64,000 nt of DNA from Desmodus rotundus (GCF_022682495.2 NC_071387.1:196766143-196830142); one strand, 5' to 3'. Counted from the stretch's first letter, positions 1 to 12,905 are shown. Numbers and translations: made by a program. The notes: generated from the sequence alone by a model not told the origin.

Positions 1-199
1 CAACTTCAAAAAATTAAGGCATAAATAAACTATCCATTATGTATGGTCAAGTTAACAGATAATATTGAGCACCATCACCAGAATTCTAAACAAACATCAA
101 ATACATGTGTGTGTGTGTGTGTGGATGTGCGTGTTTGAAAGAGTAGCGAGAAAATACGAGCGTAGATGGGAGGGTTCAGTGATCACCTGACAGGAATTC

Positions 200-1000
200 C
201 AGAGGCAAGATCAAGGGGGGAAATAGACAGAGAAATATATATAAAGAATATTGCTTAGAATTTCCCAGAATCATGGAAAAGCACAGGTCTTCCTGTTTAA
301 AACAAATTCTAGTTAGTGAGCAGAATAACTAAAAATCTATTCTTGCTCATGTAAATCACAATGAAACTTAATAATACTTTAAAGATATGGAATACCTACA
401 AATGAATAACTATATGAACTTTTACAAAGAGATAAGACCAGACCACCGAGTGATAATTTAAAAGTGTAGAAGAAAAATGGTTAGCCCAGAATTTTATAGC
501 CAGCTAGTCTACCCTTTTGAATAAAGGGAAAAATATATGAATCATACTTGAGGATATATGAAACCTAAAACCTTACAAAGCATGATCTCTCATTGAAGGA
601 ACTATAAACAAATGTACTTCAGCTAAAAGAAAACTAAACCTGGAGGATACGTCTATAAAACAATTTATAACATGGCATTGAAATTAATAAATATGTGAAT
701 AAATTGGAACCATTTCTAAGAAACAGAAAAGCTAAACAAAAATATATATTTCCAATTAAGGTGTTCCTCTTTAGCTACATAAATAAAATAATAATATTTA
801 TAATTTATGTAATAGAGAACAGGTTTTGGTGTAGATGATTATAAATTATTTGAGTATACCATGGTAGAGATGAAGCATATGTTGTAGAAACAACAAGAAT
901 GATAAAAAGATAATGCAATTTAGAATTAGAGTTAAATCTGCAATCTTTAATAACAAAAAGATATGTTAGAATTAATATTAGTGTTCAAGATCTACTTAAT
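200..1000 (+). mobile_element. diverged old L1 fragment
   Basis: GAATTTCCCAGAATC, AGAATTTTATAGCCAGC, AATGTACTTCAGCTAAAAG and AATAAATATGTGAATAAATTG resemble an old L1 5' region/ORF1 boundary. Weak similarity only; no open frame. Confidence 0.4.
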
Positions 1001-1623
1001 TTGGTAAATATACTATTATGTTAAAACAGTTATATTTCAATCTCTTTTATCTTTATTTTCCATACTTTTTAGTTTCAGTATATCTCCATGTTTTATATTT
1101 CTATTCAAATATATCTCGTAGTGATAAAATATAATTTCTGTCAAAAGAAGATTATTGAAAAGTGATGAGGAAATATAACTCTTCTATATGTAAATTAAGT
1201 GTGATGGTAAAAGCAAACACAATTTGTTACTATAAGTAAGCATTTTTTTTTCCAAATGGAAGCCTTTTTGCTCTAGAAAGTATATGTTTTACTCTTAGGG
1301 GTTTGTGCACCCTTCAGAGAAAGAATGCATGGAGAAAGGTTACATTAACTTTTCTTAGGCCTCCATTTAATCACACAATTGCCTAGGCATTTTATTCACT
1401 GGAGTCACCAGTCGTTCTTAAAGAATACCTTACTGTAATAAAAAATACATTGAGTTTGATTTTGGAGACATTTTTGCTGAGAGTATTGTACTCGAGTGTC
1501 ATGTAAGTGTATTACATTACAATTATGTTTATCTGTGAACACTACAAATGAACAGAAACCAGACAATTGCAATCTATGGGTTCTGTGCATTTTCAAATAC
1601 CAAATATTTAGGGGCAAAAATAT

Positions 1624-1860
1624 TCAAGGAAAGGAGGGCGAGAGTACAGCAGAAGAACTAATGTGATGAATGACAGTAATTTTTAAAATCAAACACATAA
1701 AATATTGACCTCTATCCCCATCTCCAATATTCCCATGCACAGGCGGGTCACTGTCCACGCTTCCAAAGGTAAAACAGTTAGTGGAACAGTTGGCAGAGTT
1801 ACCACAGTCCCACCGAATCCCATAAAGCATTACAGTGCCTGCATCAAGTGTCTGGACCCG
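1624..1860 (-). other. exon-like open segment, unassigned
   Basis: On the minus strand a strong pyrimidine tract ends in CCTCTCTACAG (AG at 1862-1861) and the frame then stays open for about 78 codons, including a cysteine-bearing stretch RWDCGNSANCSTNCFTFGS. No good donor and no polyadenylation signal were found, and nothing nearby completes a gene. It lies beyond the apparent end of the 14.8-55.9 kb gene. It could be an exon of another minus-strand gene or a chance reading frame. Confidence 0.18.
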
Positions 1861-2214
1861 CTGTAGAGAGGATTTAGACAGAGAGTAGTGTGTGGGGGAG
1901 GGGGTGTGTGTGAAAGGGAAGTGGGGGGAGAGAGAGAGAAAGGGCAAGAGGGCAGGAGGCATGTGAGCAGAGCACTTGAGAGAGAGAGAGCATGCAGTAG
2001 AGTGTGACACTTGCTAGAACATTATATTGGAGTTCACTTAGGTCCTGTTTAAGGAATTTCTCCAAATTGAAGTATTTGCTTCCTAACTCTGCGAACTAGA
2101 GTTGCTCGAATCACCAACCCTTTCACAGAGACACTATCTAGACAATATTCCTCTGGGGCTCAGGAACTGTCATAAAACTCTTTCATCACACTGTGCTTTT
2201 CATTTATTCCTCAG

Positions 2215-2912
2215 TACACATATTCATTTCCTATTGCCACTGTAACAAATTACTTCAAATGAAGTGGCTTAAAACAGTGCAAATTCGTCCTGCTCGGAGG
2301 CTCAGTTGGTAAGAGAATTGTCCTGAAATGCCAAGGTTGTGGGTTCCACCCCTGGTCAGGACACTACAACAGTCAAACAAAGAAGGCATAAATTAGTGGG
2401 ACAACAACTTCTCTCTCTCTCTCTTTCTCTTCAAAAGTTAATAAAAATAAAACCATTTATATATGAAAATCAGATGGTTCTTTAAAAGTAGCACAAATTT
2501 ATTATGTTATAGTTCTAGCATTTAGAAGTTAGAAATCAGTTTTATTATCTAAGTTAAAGGTGTCAGCAGAGCTGATATTTTCTGGAGGCACTAAGGGAAA
2601 ATCCATTTTCATGTATTTTTCAGCTTCCTAAAAAATTTGTTGACACTATTCTTCACTTTTCCCATCTTTAAAGCATGTCACTCAAATCATTGCTTCCATT
2701 ATCACATTGCCTCCTCCTCTCCTGTCTCTCTGATCTGTTGCTGGACTCTTACAAGGCCTTCTGTGATTAGTGTCATACCCGCCTGGTTTACCAGACTAGT
2801 CCCCCATCTCAAGATCCCTAATATAATCGCATCTGCAACATCTCTTTTGCCATATAAGGCAACATCAGTATATAGACATTCTGGGAGGTCATTATTGATC
2901 ATAGCATAGAAT
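2215..2912 (-). mobile_element. MLT1-type MaLR LTR split by a SINE
   Basis: TTTCCTATTGCCACTGTAAC and AAGTGGCTTAAAACAGTG at the left, then CACAAATTTATTATGTTATAG, CAAGATCCCTAATATAATCG and GGGAGGTCATTATTGATC to the right, are MLT1 landmarks in antisense. A VES SINE occupies 2286-2487. Old, no coding. Confidence 0.75.
2286..2487 (+). repeat. VES-type SINE inside MLT1
   Basis: GGCTCAGTTGGTAAGAG, GGGTTCCACCCCTGGTCAGG and a CT-rich then A-rich tail; tRNA-derived bat SINE with the RNA polymerase III B-box region visible. Diverged; right edge approximate. Confidence 0.75.
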
Positions 2913-5900
2913 ATAAAATCATAGGTTCAGCAGGGTGTCCATCCTTGAAAGCAATAGATCTACAATAAACCAAGAGCTTATTCTGAAATTAGAATGCAAT
3001 TTTTAAAAAGGCATTAGTATCAAGACATATGTTTTGTATTAATATAGTGCTAAAGTTTGTTAAAACTTTTCATCTGAACCACTGAGTTTAATTTTCATAA
3101 TGTATCTATATAAGATATGTTGTTTCACATTTTGTAAATATATAAGCAACAGGCCTATTTTTATGTCACCAAATCGATTGAATGAGAATTCTGGTTTCAG
3201 TTTTAACAAGTAAAAAGCTTGACGTTTTCTGTCATGGCCTTACATTAAGAAAAAATCTCACAAACTGAAAATCAATGACTTTTCTTGGACCCTACAGTGA
3301 ACAAAGGTCATAAAGCAAACAGCTGCCCAGAAATCTGAAGAATAGGTGCACCCAGGGTGACACAGTAACCTAGGCCAGCTTCCCTGAAGCAGAAGCCCCT
3401 GGAACCATGAACTGGCGGGTACACTGGTCATGCTTCTGGAAGCTGGGTGTGGACCCACAGAGAAGATAAGGGGCTACAATCCGAGGGACCACACCTTAGG
3501 GTGCTCTCCCCCAGGGGTCCCCCCAGACTCTCACAGTGAAGACAAGGAAAAGATGCCCTCCTGCTCTAGTGAGGAGAGTGGAAACTGTGATTGTGAAATA
3601 TTCCCAGGGCATTCTCCACAACAAAGGTTTATCCTCCAGCAGAAAAGACTTTGTCAGAGCATTCTTTTCCCTGATGAATTTGGGTCAAGATTTTTTTTAT
3701 CTCTTCTGAAAGCATCAGCCAACTGGCATAGTTAGGTCATTCATGTATGAAGTCATTATTGATATCTAGGAAGATTGAAACTGACACCTGTTTATTGCAT
3801 TTGTATCTTCTTTCCCCTTGTTCTGCCTTCGCTGGCTTTAACTGAGCATATTATGATCCCATTTTATGTCTAATCTTAGTATAACAAATACTTACTTTGA
3901 AAGTTAAGTTGTTGCCCTAACATTTAAAATACATATTTTATAGTTAAAGCCCACCTTTAGGAAACATTGTGTTGTTTCATATATAGACAGTGCAGGCAAC
4001 TTAGACCTGAGTATGATCAACTCCTCCCTCTTCTCTTCTGCCATTGCTGCCGTTCATTTCACTTACCCGTATGCTATACATTACTACATTATGGCTGTAC
4101 ATTATTAGAATTATTGCCTTAAGCCCTGATATTTTATATCATTTAACAATATTAAAATAAAGGGTTTATTTACCTTTATGTATTTTCTCTGTGACACTCT
4201 TCCTTTGTTCTAAATGCCTATGCATCTTTTGTTAGGGGCATACCTGTTTAGGAGCCTAAGGAGATATAATGACTAAACATAATGTAGTTTTCTGGATGGG
4301 ATCCTGAAACAGAAAAAAGTGCTTCAATAAAACCAAGGAAATATTAATAAGATATATTATTTAATAATTATTTCTTGATTTTTGTTCATAATTGTAACAA
4401 ATGTACCATATTACTAGTATAAAGTATGAATACTAGGAGAAACTGGGTGTGAGATATGTGTGAACTTTACTTTGCAACTTTTGTATAAACTTAAAACTTT
4501 CGTAACATTTTTAAAACTTTATTTCAAAACAGTCTACAAAAATTGGAATGCGTGAACTCGTATATTTTCTTTAAATATTTTATTTTTACAAAATGTGTAA
4601 GTTTTGCCACAAATATAAATGGTAGTAGTGGTTTGAAGGTCTGAGGGATTAATTAAATTTGAGGAATGAGGAGAAAGAATTTTAAATATATGATAGTAGT
4701 ATTGCAGCTTATAAATACATTTATCACCAGTTGTTATAACTTTTTTAATGGACAGCTTTCAACTTGGCCTTTAATATCTTTGACCTTAAATGAAGAGATC
4801 TGTAAATTTGTCTTCCACTACTAACCTATTTTTAACCTGAAAATTCCTTTGATTTTTACATTTTAATTTTAAAATGCTTTCCCACACTAAAAGATTTAAT
4901 GAGTGTACAGTTATTAAAAGACATCAGTCACTCTTTCAAATGGGACTTTTTAGCATAGTAGAAGTGTGTGTGTGTTTACGTGTGCTCTTTTTGGCAGGAT
5001 ATGTGCGTATATTTTGGCCCACAGATTCTATGTATTGCTCATATTTTTGAAATGTCTCAACTCACAGAATAAGGAATAAGTGTTTAAATGACTACTACTT
5101 TGAAGGTAGAGTCAAGTAGGTTTCTTCCACATGTTCCATGAGAAAAAATAGTTATAAATTAATAATTACTTTATTCCATTTGATTTGCTCCTTTTAATCC
5201 AAAAGGCATGGACTAAAATCTGTCTCACATACTAAGTGTTAGGGATGGAAGGGAGGAAAGAATGAAAAAGAGGGATGGGGTCAGGGAGAGAGAGAGACAG
5301 ACAGACACATATGCCTCTTTGGGGAACTGGCCCAACTTTTAATTTTTTTCCCTTGATACTATGTAACTAAAGACACATTAATATAATGAAATGAATAGAA
5401 ATGCATAAAAAGATTACTAATCAGAACTTTTTTTGAAAAGAGCATCTTGGCTAGGCTAGAACCTTAAAGATAATGCTGCCTCATCCAAGAAAGGGACCAT
5501 ACTGCGCTTCACTTGTTTTCGTGCATTGCTTCTTGAGAAGGGAGATAGCGAGGGTAGATGATCTTAAAATCCATGTAAAACTATCTCATGACTTAATCCT
5601 CTGAGCGTGAACCAGCAACAACTCTTGTCCTAGACTGTTTTAAAATATTTGCAGTAAAAAAAAATACTAAAAAAATATTCTCAGTTGATTATACAGTGAA
5701 CTACATTTGAGAGAAACAAATATCTACCAAATCCAGAGCTGGGTTACCTTTCTCTTTGTCTCTCACCCCCTTAGCTGTGTTTCTTGGGCCCCATTAAGAA
5801 GACGAAGAGAAGGAGGAGGAGGAAGAGGAGGAGGAAGAAGAGGAGGAATAAAAGGGGGAGGAAGAGGGGGAGAAGAAAGGAAAGAAGAAACCTAAATGTT

Positions 5901-7354
5901 TTGCAACTTGGTATCCAGAGCAATCCATCACCTTGATAACTACCTTCAGAAGGTTTTTCGAAATGTCCGTACCTATAAAAAGGACAGCAATATGTTATAA
6001 ATTCTAAAATGACGATAGTGTTTTGTAAGTAAGGAATGAATTTTGAATATGACAAATGTTCTTTGTTGAGGTACATTTTGGAGATACTGCTCTTTAAGAA
6101 TGGTACTGAGATTACAAATTATTTATAGCCTACAGTTTTTAATTAGATATTTTTATTGATACATAGTATAGATAAAATTTACAGTTTCTCTATGTATATA
6201 TCCATATGTATTATTAAAATATAGCCTACTTTTAATAAAATATTAAGAGTATAAAATATTTGGCATATTTTAAAATTATAAAAACATATCACTTAGCATA
6301 TTTGTTAGATAATAAAATAATTTTTTTAATGTTAGTACATATAACAACCCATGCTTTTCATAAAGCTTATTGAAAAAATGACCTTTGAAGTACTTTTAGC
6401 CCTCTTCTTTTTTAACTGTGTCTGGCTACTCTTGGTTCTTTGCTCTCAGAAGGTGGATTAGATAGATAAATAGATAGAGATTAGGTGGAGTTCAAAATAT
6501 ATAACTTGATTACTGTCTCCCTATTTTTCTTGATCTTATTTACCTGTAGCTAGGTGGATAATGTACACAATAATTTACTAGATGGTCATTCTTCTTTTCA
6601 AACTTTTAAAATTTTGTTAGAGAAAAACTGCATATTTAGAACAGAAATCAAAAGTTGAACAAAGAGATAAAAATGAAAATTTTGGTGTGACCAGTTTTAC
6701 AAAACACTATGGATTAATTTTTACTCTCACACCATAAACTTTATATCTGGGCTGAGGAATTCATTGTGTTGCAGGTTAAGCAACATTAAATTTTAAAACA
6801 CCACCATGGTTTCATCCTATGAGCATTCGAGAAACTTTTATATTTTAGCCCACTTGCATATTTAATGGGCTATACTCTACTAAGCAGCCACAGCATTATG
6901 AAACTTCTGAATAATTGAGGTCCGTGAGAATGACATACAGGATTATTATTAAGATTTTTCATTTTTTATTACAGTCAATTAGACACAGATATGCTAATAA
7001 CTTCGGAGAGTGTACATTTTTCTGCTTAAGAGAGCAGGCAGGAGAAATCTGTGTTCTAAGCCATAGTAATAATCTTGAACAAAATTTCAAAGATCTTGTT
7101 TACTCAGCAGATTAAGAGAACTCTGATGACAAGAGGGACAAATGCTTCAGCTGTTATTCACCAAGTCTTGTACATAGCATTAATAGATACAACATTTAAA
7201 TTGCTTGTCCTAATCAATCGTACCCTTCTGATAATTTATGGCCGTTCAGGCAAAATAGAAACATGTTGTTTCAAGGCATAGAGCTGGGCACTTAGGGCCC
7301 CACTCCCCAGGCCTGTAATTGTAGTTTGAAAAAACTATGCACTGGTATTGGGTA
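2913..7354. other. no gene seen; unassigned block at 3250-3735
   Basis: Mostly AT-rich DNA with the homopurine tract at 5.8 kb. A less AT-rich block at 3250-3735 (CCCCCAGGGGTCCCCCCAGA) has an open plus-strand frame of 101 codons, but no splice or family evidence; it may be an LTR or old repeat I do not recognise. Confidence 0.4.
5795..5892 (+). repeat. homopurine (GGA/GAA)n tract
   Basis: Nearly uninterrupted purines on the plus strand for almost 100 bases. Such tracts can form triplex DNA. The apparent reading frames on both strands here are repeat translation. Confidence 0.9.
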
Positions 7355-7640
7355 AAGCGCTAATGAAGCAGCTACCCCGCGCACGTGTTCAGAGTTTATA
7401 AAATCAATGAGCTTTTCTTTGTCAGACCTTACGTATCAGGTCGCATTATGATCCGGCTACAGCGAAGCACCGCCTCTCCCACCCAGGCCATCGGCTCCAC
7501 AGGATCTTGAGGTCTGACCTCGCGTTGTGCTTTCTTGCTTTCCGGGTCCTTTGTTCTCCCCTCAACCTTCATTTCACTAGTCTGGCCCATGCACTCACAT
7601 ATCATGTTTCTGTCAGCTCACAAAGTCGCACGTGTGATTG
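7355..7640. promoter_or_regulatory. CpG-rich block with two CACGTG E-boxes
   Basis: About 15 CpGs occur in 285 bases, with CACGTG at 7382-7387 and 7629-7634 and TTACGTAT at 7429-7436. It is not a repeat I recognise. On the minus strand a short open frame (MAWVGEAVLRCSRII) leads to a donor-like GATAC|GTAAGG near 7435, as a first exon might. I found no partner exon of matching phase. Promoter, enhancer or conserved noncoding element are all possible. Confidence 0.3.
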
Positions 7641-7899
7641 AGGTGTTAGCTTAAGCTGCAGGTTCTGATTCTTCGGAGGAGTCTCTTCTTGAGCAGGCAG
7701 ACATTCTCAATGTGCTGGTAAGTAGTAAGACAGAGAGATGGATGTTTGTTAACAGGTAACAGTAAAAAAATGATTAGTTGTGCCAAATTTTGGAGGTTCT
7801 CAATGAAAACTTTCTTCAATAATAAATCCCTTACCATATCAAAAGTTGCTGAAGTTCAGTTAGAACTATCATGTAAACAACTTACCTAATACCTTCTAT

Positions 7900-8075
7900 G
7901 GGCCTATCATTGTCATTTATACTCAGTTTTCTTATGTAATACTCCGGGAAAGCATATGAAGTGCAATTAGAATTGCCCAAATTTTGCGTGTTGAGATACA
8001 AGTTTTAGAAAGACTAAGCAACATTCCCAAGAGCATATAACTAATAAATGGAAATCTGAGTCTGTTGGTCCTCAG
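7900..8075 (-). repeat. MIR SINE, ancient
   Basis: Antisense core pattern: AAGCAACATTCCCAAGAGC, then ACTAATAAATGGAAATCTGA, equivalent to the conserved ctcaaggtcacacagc part of MIR. Confidence 0.55.
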
Positions 8076-9668
8076 AAAAGTGTATCTGGTTACATCTTCC
8101 CATATGTGTTTACATGTATACTTGCAAATACATAAACTAGTAACTAATACTATATAACATGTTTATTTTAATGTATTTTAATGCAGTACTTATTGCAACA
8201 ACAGATATTAATTTTTATTCTAATTGCTGGCACACTAGTTTGCCTTTGCTCACGAGAAAATACAAAATATTAATATATGCTGCCCTTAGTTAAAATGAAT
8301 TGAGGTTTACACTAGGTGTGCTGAACTATTGGGCGGTATACACTGTACCATCATTCCAATGCTACCTGGAATGCGGGCTCTACAATGTTTCCTAACTTGA
8401 TGTGCTATCCTTCAGCTGATTCTGAATGAAAATTTTACTAGAACAGACAGTTATAAGCCATTATGTATTTGTGTACATGTTTCCATCCCTGTTATTTCCT
8501 TGTAGTAAAGATACTCAATGAAAGATCTAAAAGAAAAACATCTGTAGGATAAAAAATACATGGAATGCTGATCCCAAGTAATTTAATCACAAATGTGTTT
8601 CTGGAGGAGAATCTTGTCTTCTCCTTGGTTTCATGAGTGGTTGGGATTTTCTGCTTCAAGTTATGGAAACAATTATTCTGGTTTATCAAAAAAATTTCTC
8701 TCCTCTTTACTTCATCTGGAAATAACTGGCAGTATTTCTTGGAAGTTTTATTATTTTTTTTCTTTTGGATTTCTAAGCATTAGATCACTTATTGGTAGCA
8801 CTCTGAAGAGGAATAGCAGCTGTTAATTTTAACCTGATAAAAGTATTGATAAGTTACACATTAAGGGAGTTAAAAGTGAAGATTTCACAGATGACTAGAA
8901 AATAGAATGAAATAAAACCAAAATATTTTCTTCTGGGTTCCATCCATGCTTATCAACCATTAAATTTCTTCTTTGTTTAGTGTGGTTTTGTCTCTATAGC
9001 ATTCAAAAGGAAACTCCCCTTGGCTTCTTAGGTGTGATTTATAACAAACACTAAGTTTAAAATTAGTTTTTGTTGGAATTTCCCTGAGAGTCAAGTCCCC
9101 TTAGGAAATTACTACCCTCACTTGAAGCTGAATGGTCTGTAGCAGGTGAATTATGGCTCAAAGCAAAACATTCATTAAGGGAAGTTGAGAAGAATTGGGG
9201 AAATCAAGGAGGTGGCAACAACAAAATTCTGATTTAATTTGTTCGGCCAATTGCTGAAAGGACTGAGCTCTCCCATCCACAACACGAAATGCATTTACTT
9301 AGAAAAAAATGAAAAAGAAAAACATTATCCTTTAGCAGCCACATGCATCCCTCATTTCCCATAGGAGAAAGTGAGCAGGCTTCCTTGGAGAACTTAATTC
9401 AATGGCTGTGCACTCTTTTCACTGCCAGGTTTCTGAATCCGTAGTTCAAGATGAAATGAGGTGTGGATCCAGCTAAAGAATGAGACAAATGCAATCAATA
9501 AGAAGGATTATTTCTCAATCAGAGTTCATCTCTACTTGTATAACGTATACCTAAGAAACTAATTTTTACAGCAGTAGAGTGGCTAGGCTTAGTTTTGTTT
9601 TGTTGAGAGATAGGTGAACAGTGCTTGAAATACTTTCTGGTGTAACTAATTTAAAAGGCATTTAAACA

Positions 9669-9873
9669 GCCCTGGCTGGTGTGGCTCAATGGATTTAGTG
9701 CTGGTCTGCAAACCAAAAGGATTGTGGCTTCAGAGCTGAGGGCCATGTCCCTGGTTGGGGGCGTGTGAGAGGCAACTGGTTGATGTGTCTCTTATACATC
9801 GATGTTGCTGTCCCTCTCTTTCTCCCTCCCTTCCCATCTCTCTAAAAATAAATAAATATGATCATTAAAAAAA
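9669..9873 (+). repeat. full-length VES SINE with 11-base TSD
   Basis: GCCCTGGCTGGTGTGGCTCA head, CCCTCTCTTTCTCCCTCCC tract and A-rich tail. Perfect TSD GCATTTAAACA at 9658-9668 and 9874-9884. Confidence 0.95.
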
Positions 9874-10375
9874 GCATTTAAACATAATACTCTTTTAAAA
9901 ACACTTAGCAATACACTACTTCTAATAAAAATGTAGAAAAATATCATTGTAACATAACGAGTGGAATAAGATCAACGATGTACAGTGAGACACCACTACT
10001 GATCCAGTAGATAGAGGCTTCAACAATTGCTTTTACTTTTTGTCCATGCAGTTGTTGTATGCGGATTTGTGAAAGAATCCTAATCTCCTAGGTTTGGGGA
10101 TTAGTGCTATTTCACTGATAAACAAGAGTTTGAGACTAACTGGTGTATTAAGGCCAGAATCCCTGCATCATGGGAAAGAGCACCCAGTTGCTACTTGACA
10201 GCAATCATGTTCTCACTAATTAAAATAACTATCTTTATCTGAAGAAATGAACACACCTTTCAATCATGTTTTCTTCACACATACTTTAAATAGGAGAGCA
10301 GATTGTAAAGTTGAATGAGTTACAATGTCTCTAGTCACACTAAGATCTCTCCTTCAAAGCTCCATTTGAGATATA

Positions 10376-10503
10376 CAGGGGTAGGCAAAGGTAAGTTTAT
10401 AGTTGTTTTTATGGAGAAAGACACGCTGGTTATGATTATCACAATAGCTTTACTAACTCAAAACAATGCCATCGCAACTGTAAACCTACTTTGCCCACTC
10501 CTG
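10376..10503. mobile_element. short inverted-repeat DNA element (MITE)
   Basis: CAGGGGTAGGCAAAGGTAAG at the left and CTACTTTGCCCACTCCTG at the right are imperfect inverted repeats of about 28 bases enclosing 70 bases of AT-rich DNA. No convincing target duplication is seen, so the superfamily (hAT-like) is a guess. Confidence 0.65.
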
Positions 10504-11194
10504 CGTCTTGCCCCTGCATCCCACTGCGCCCATATCTCACCCAACCTACAACTTCTTGAGGTGAAAAACTGGCCAAAGAAAACAAACCTTGGGCCATATG
10601 ATAATAGGATTTGAGTCAATGCTCAAAAGAGAAATTAATTATTTTCTTTGGGTCTCCTGTTTACAAAAAGAGAGAGAAGATCCCCATTCTGTATGATTTG
10701 CATCATCAGTGTTCCTTTCAGACACAGTGGCTACAGTGACCAGAGATTTCAAGACTGGTTTACTTTGCTTTGGCAGGAGTGGAAAGCTGAGGGTGGGAGA
10801 AAAGTGAGAATCCTTCTCTCAAAAATCTAAAGCCAGAATTTGAAGCCAGAATTACATTCATTTTACTATCTCAGAAGAAGGCAGAGAAATAAATTCAAGT
10901 ACTGTTGACTTAAGAACTTTCCAAGCTTTGCCACTGTCCCATCTCTAAATTGCTTGTATCTTCTGTTTTCCCCCAGTGATTTGCCTCGAAACCCATTATA
11001 AGAAAACAATCAGAGAAAGACAAATACTGTGTTATCTCATTTGTAGGTGGAATCTTAGAACTCATGGAAACTGAGAGTAGAATGGTGGCTGCTGGGGACT
11101 GAGAAGTAGAGGAAACAAGGAGACCTTGGTCAAAGGGTGTGCATAAACTTTTAGGTACAGCTCAGTAATTACAGTTAACAACACTGATTGCACG

Positions 11195-12321
11195 AGGTCC
11201 ATCCAGGAAATATCCAGTCATGTAATATAAAAAATAGGCACATTTATTGAAGAAGATATAAGGTACATGAAACAGTGTACATAGGACAATGATGCCTCAG
11301 TCCCCTTCAAAGTAGGTACCTTGGGACCTCACACAGTCCTCCCAATTGCCATCAACTGCCCCATTGTATTTTCCTGAATTTTATTGAAGGTCCAAAATCT
11401 CTTCCCTTTCAAAGGTGATTTTAGTTTCTGGAAAGGCCAGAAGTCTCAGGGTGCCAAATATGGGCTGTGGGGGGCTAAGTCACCTGGATAATTTAATATT
11501 TCCCCCCAAAACTGTATGTGACACATGATGCATGAGCGGGCACAGAGTCATGATGAAGCTACCAATCACCAGTTTCCATAGCTGTGGCCATTTTCATCAT
11601 ATTGCATCTCTCAACTGTCAGAGAACATTGATGTAGTACTCCTTATTAATTGTTTGGCCTGGAGGGGTGTACTCATGATGGACAACACCTTCCCAATAAT
11701 CAAAAAACACAGTTAACAGGGTCTGGATCTTGTTTTGACTTTGCCCCACCTTCTTCAGGCTTGGAGAATCAGGTAACTTGCCCTGGGACCCCTGGGCCTT
11801 CATTTCCAGATCACTGCCGTTCATCTCTGGTTATATGAACTTCTTGAGGAAATCCTGTTCATTGATAGCAGTTTGAATCAAGTCATTAGCAACTTCAGAC
11901 GATGTTCCTTGTGCTCTAGTAGTTGTGGAATGAATTTTGGCATAACACATTTCATGCCAAGATCCTACATCAAAATCTTGAACACATAATTATTTTTAAT
12001 TCCCAGATCAGCTTCCAGTTCTCACACTGTCAGTCGCCAATCTTTGTTGATTGCAGCCTGCACAAGTTCAACTTTCTCAGGTGTTCTGCTTGTTGCTGGC
12101 CTTCCAGAACGTGGATCACTTTCAACAGATTCTTGACCATCTTTGAAGCATTTGTGCCACACTTTTATTTGTCCTGCACTCATTGCCTCATCTCTGAAAG
12201 TCTTCTGAAACATGCAAATAGTTTCCATGGAGGAATGTTCAAGCTTAATGCAAAATTTGATGCAGATTTGTTTCTCTAATGCCCATTTTGAATGCAATGA
12301 CCACACGGTACACATACTCAA
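11195..12321 (-). mobile_element. near-full-length mariner remnant with dead transposase
   Basis: On the minus strand, HTH-domain residues appear first (QICIKFCIKLEHSSMET, DEAMSAGQIKVWHKCFKDG, then SDPRSGRPATSRTPEKV near 12130-12080), a signature of mariner transposases. Catalytic-region remnants follow down to the inverted-repeat end AGGTCCATCCAGG at 11195. The frame is broken many times. The 5' inverted repeat is missing because an L1 replaces it at 12322. This copy still contains the central region absent from the copies at 49.4 and 57.1 kb. Confidence 0.85.
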
Positions 12322-12905
12322 AGGTGAGATCATATGGTATTTGTCTTTCACCACCTAGCTTATTTCACTTAGCATAATGCTCTCCAGTTCCATCCACATT
12401 GTCCCAAAGGGTAGGAGCTCCTGTTTTCTGTCTGCTGTGTAGTATTTCATTGTGTAAATGTACCATAGTTTTTGATCCACTCATTTACTGATGGGCACTT
12501 AGGTTGCTTCCAGCACTTGGCTATTGTAAATTGTGCTGCTATGAACATTGGAGTGCATAGGTTCTTTTGAATTGGTGTTTCACTATTCTTAGGGTATAAT
12601 CCCAGCAGTGGAATTTCTGGATCAAAAGGCAGTTCAATACAACCACAGACATTGAAACAAAGAACAAACTGACAGTAACCAGAGGAGAGGGGAGAAGGCA
12701 TAACAGGGGACAAAAGGAGAAGGGTCATCAAAGAACATGTATGAAGGACCCATGGACAAAGCTAAGGGTGGGGGGGGAGGGTAGGACTGAGGGTGGGAAG
12801 TGGGGATGGGTGGGTCAGGGGCATGTGGTGGGGGGAAAATGGAGACAACTGTACCTGAACAACAATAAAAAAAAAGAAAAAAGAAAAAGAAACAAAACAA
12901 AGAAA
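12322..12905 (+). mobile_element. 5'-inverted L1 insertion abutting a mariner remnant
   Basis: 12322-12635 is the L1 ORF2 end in minus orientation. 12636-12862 is the L1 3' UTR in plus orientation (CAGACATTGAAACAAAGAAC ... GGAGACAACTGTACCTG), followed by an A-rich tail to about 12905. The junction skips the short AATCAACAAAC-type segment present in the 34 kb copy. It begins where the mariner sequence stops. No TSD seen, so the left border could also be a later deletion. Confidence 0.75.

Noticed and set aside
3430..3735. 101-codon plus-strand frame in a GC-richer block
   Set aside because: No acceptor, donor or polyadenylation arrangement and no recognisable protein features; kept only as an unassigned block.
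5707..6076. Opposed frames rich in Gly/Arg and in Leu/Phe
   Set aside because: Translations of the homopurine tract on the two strands.
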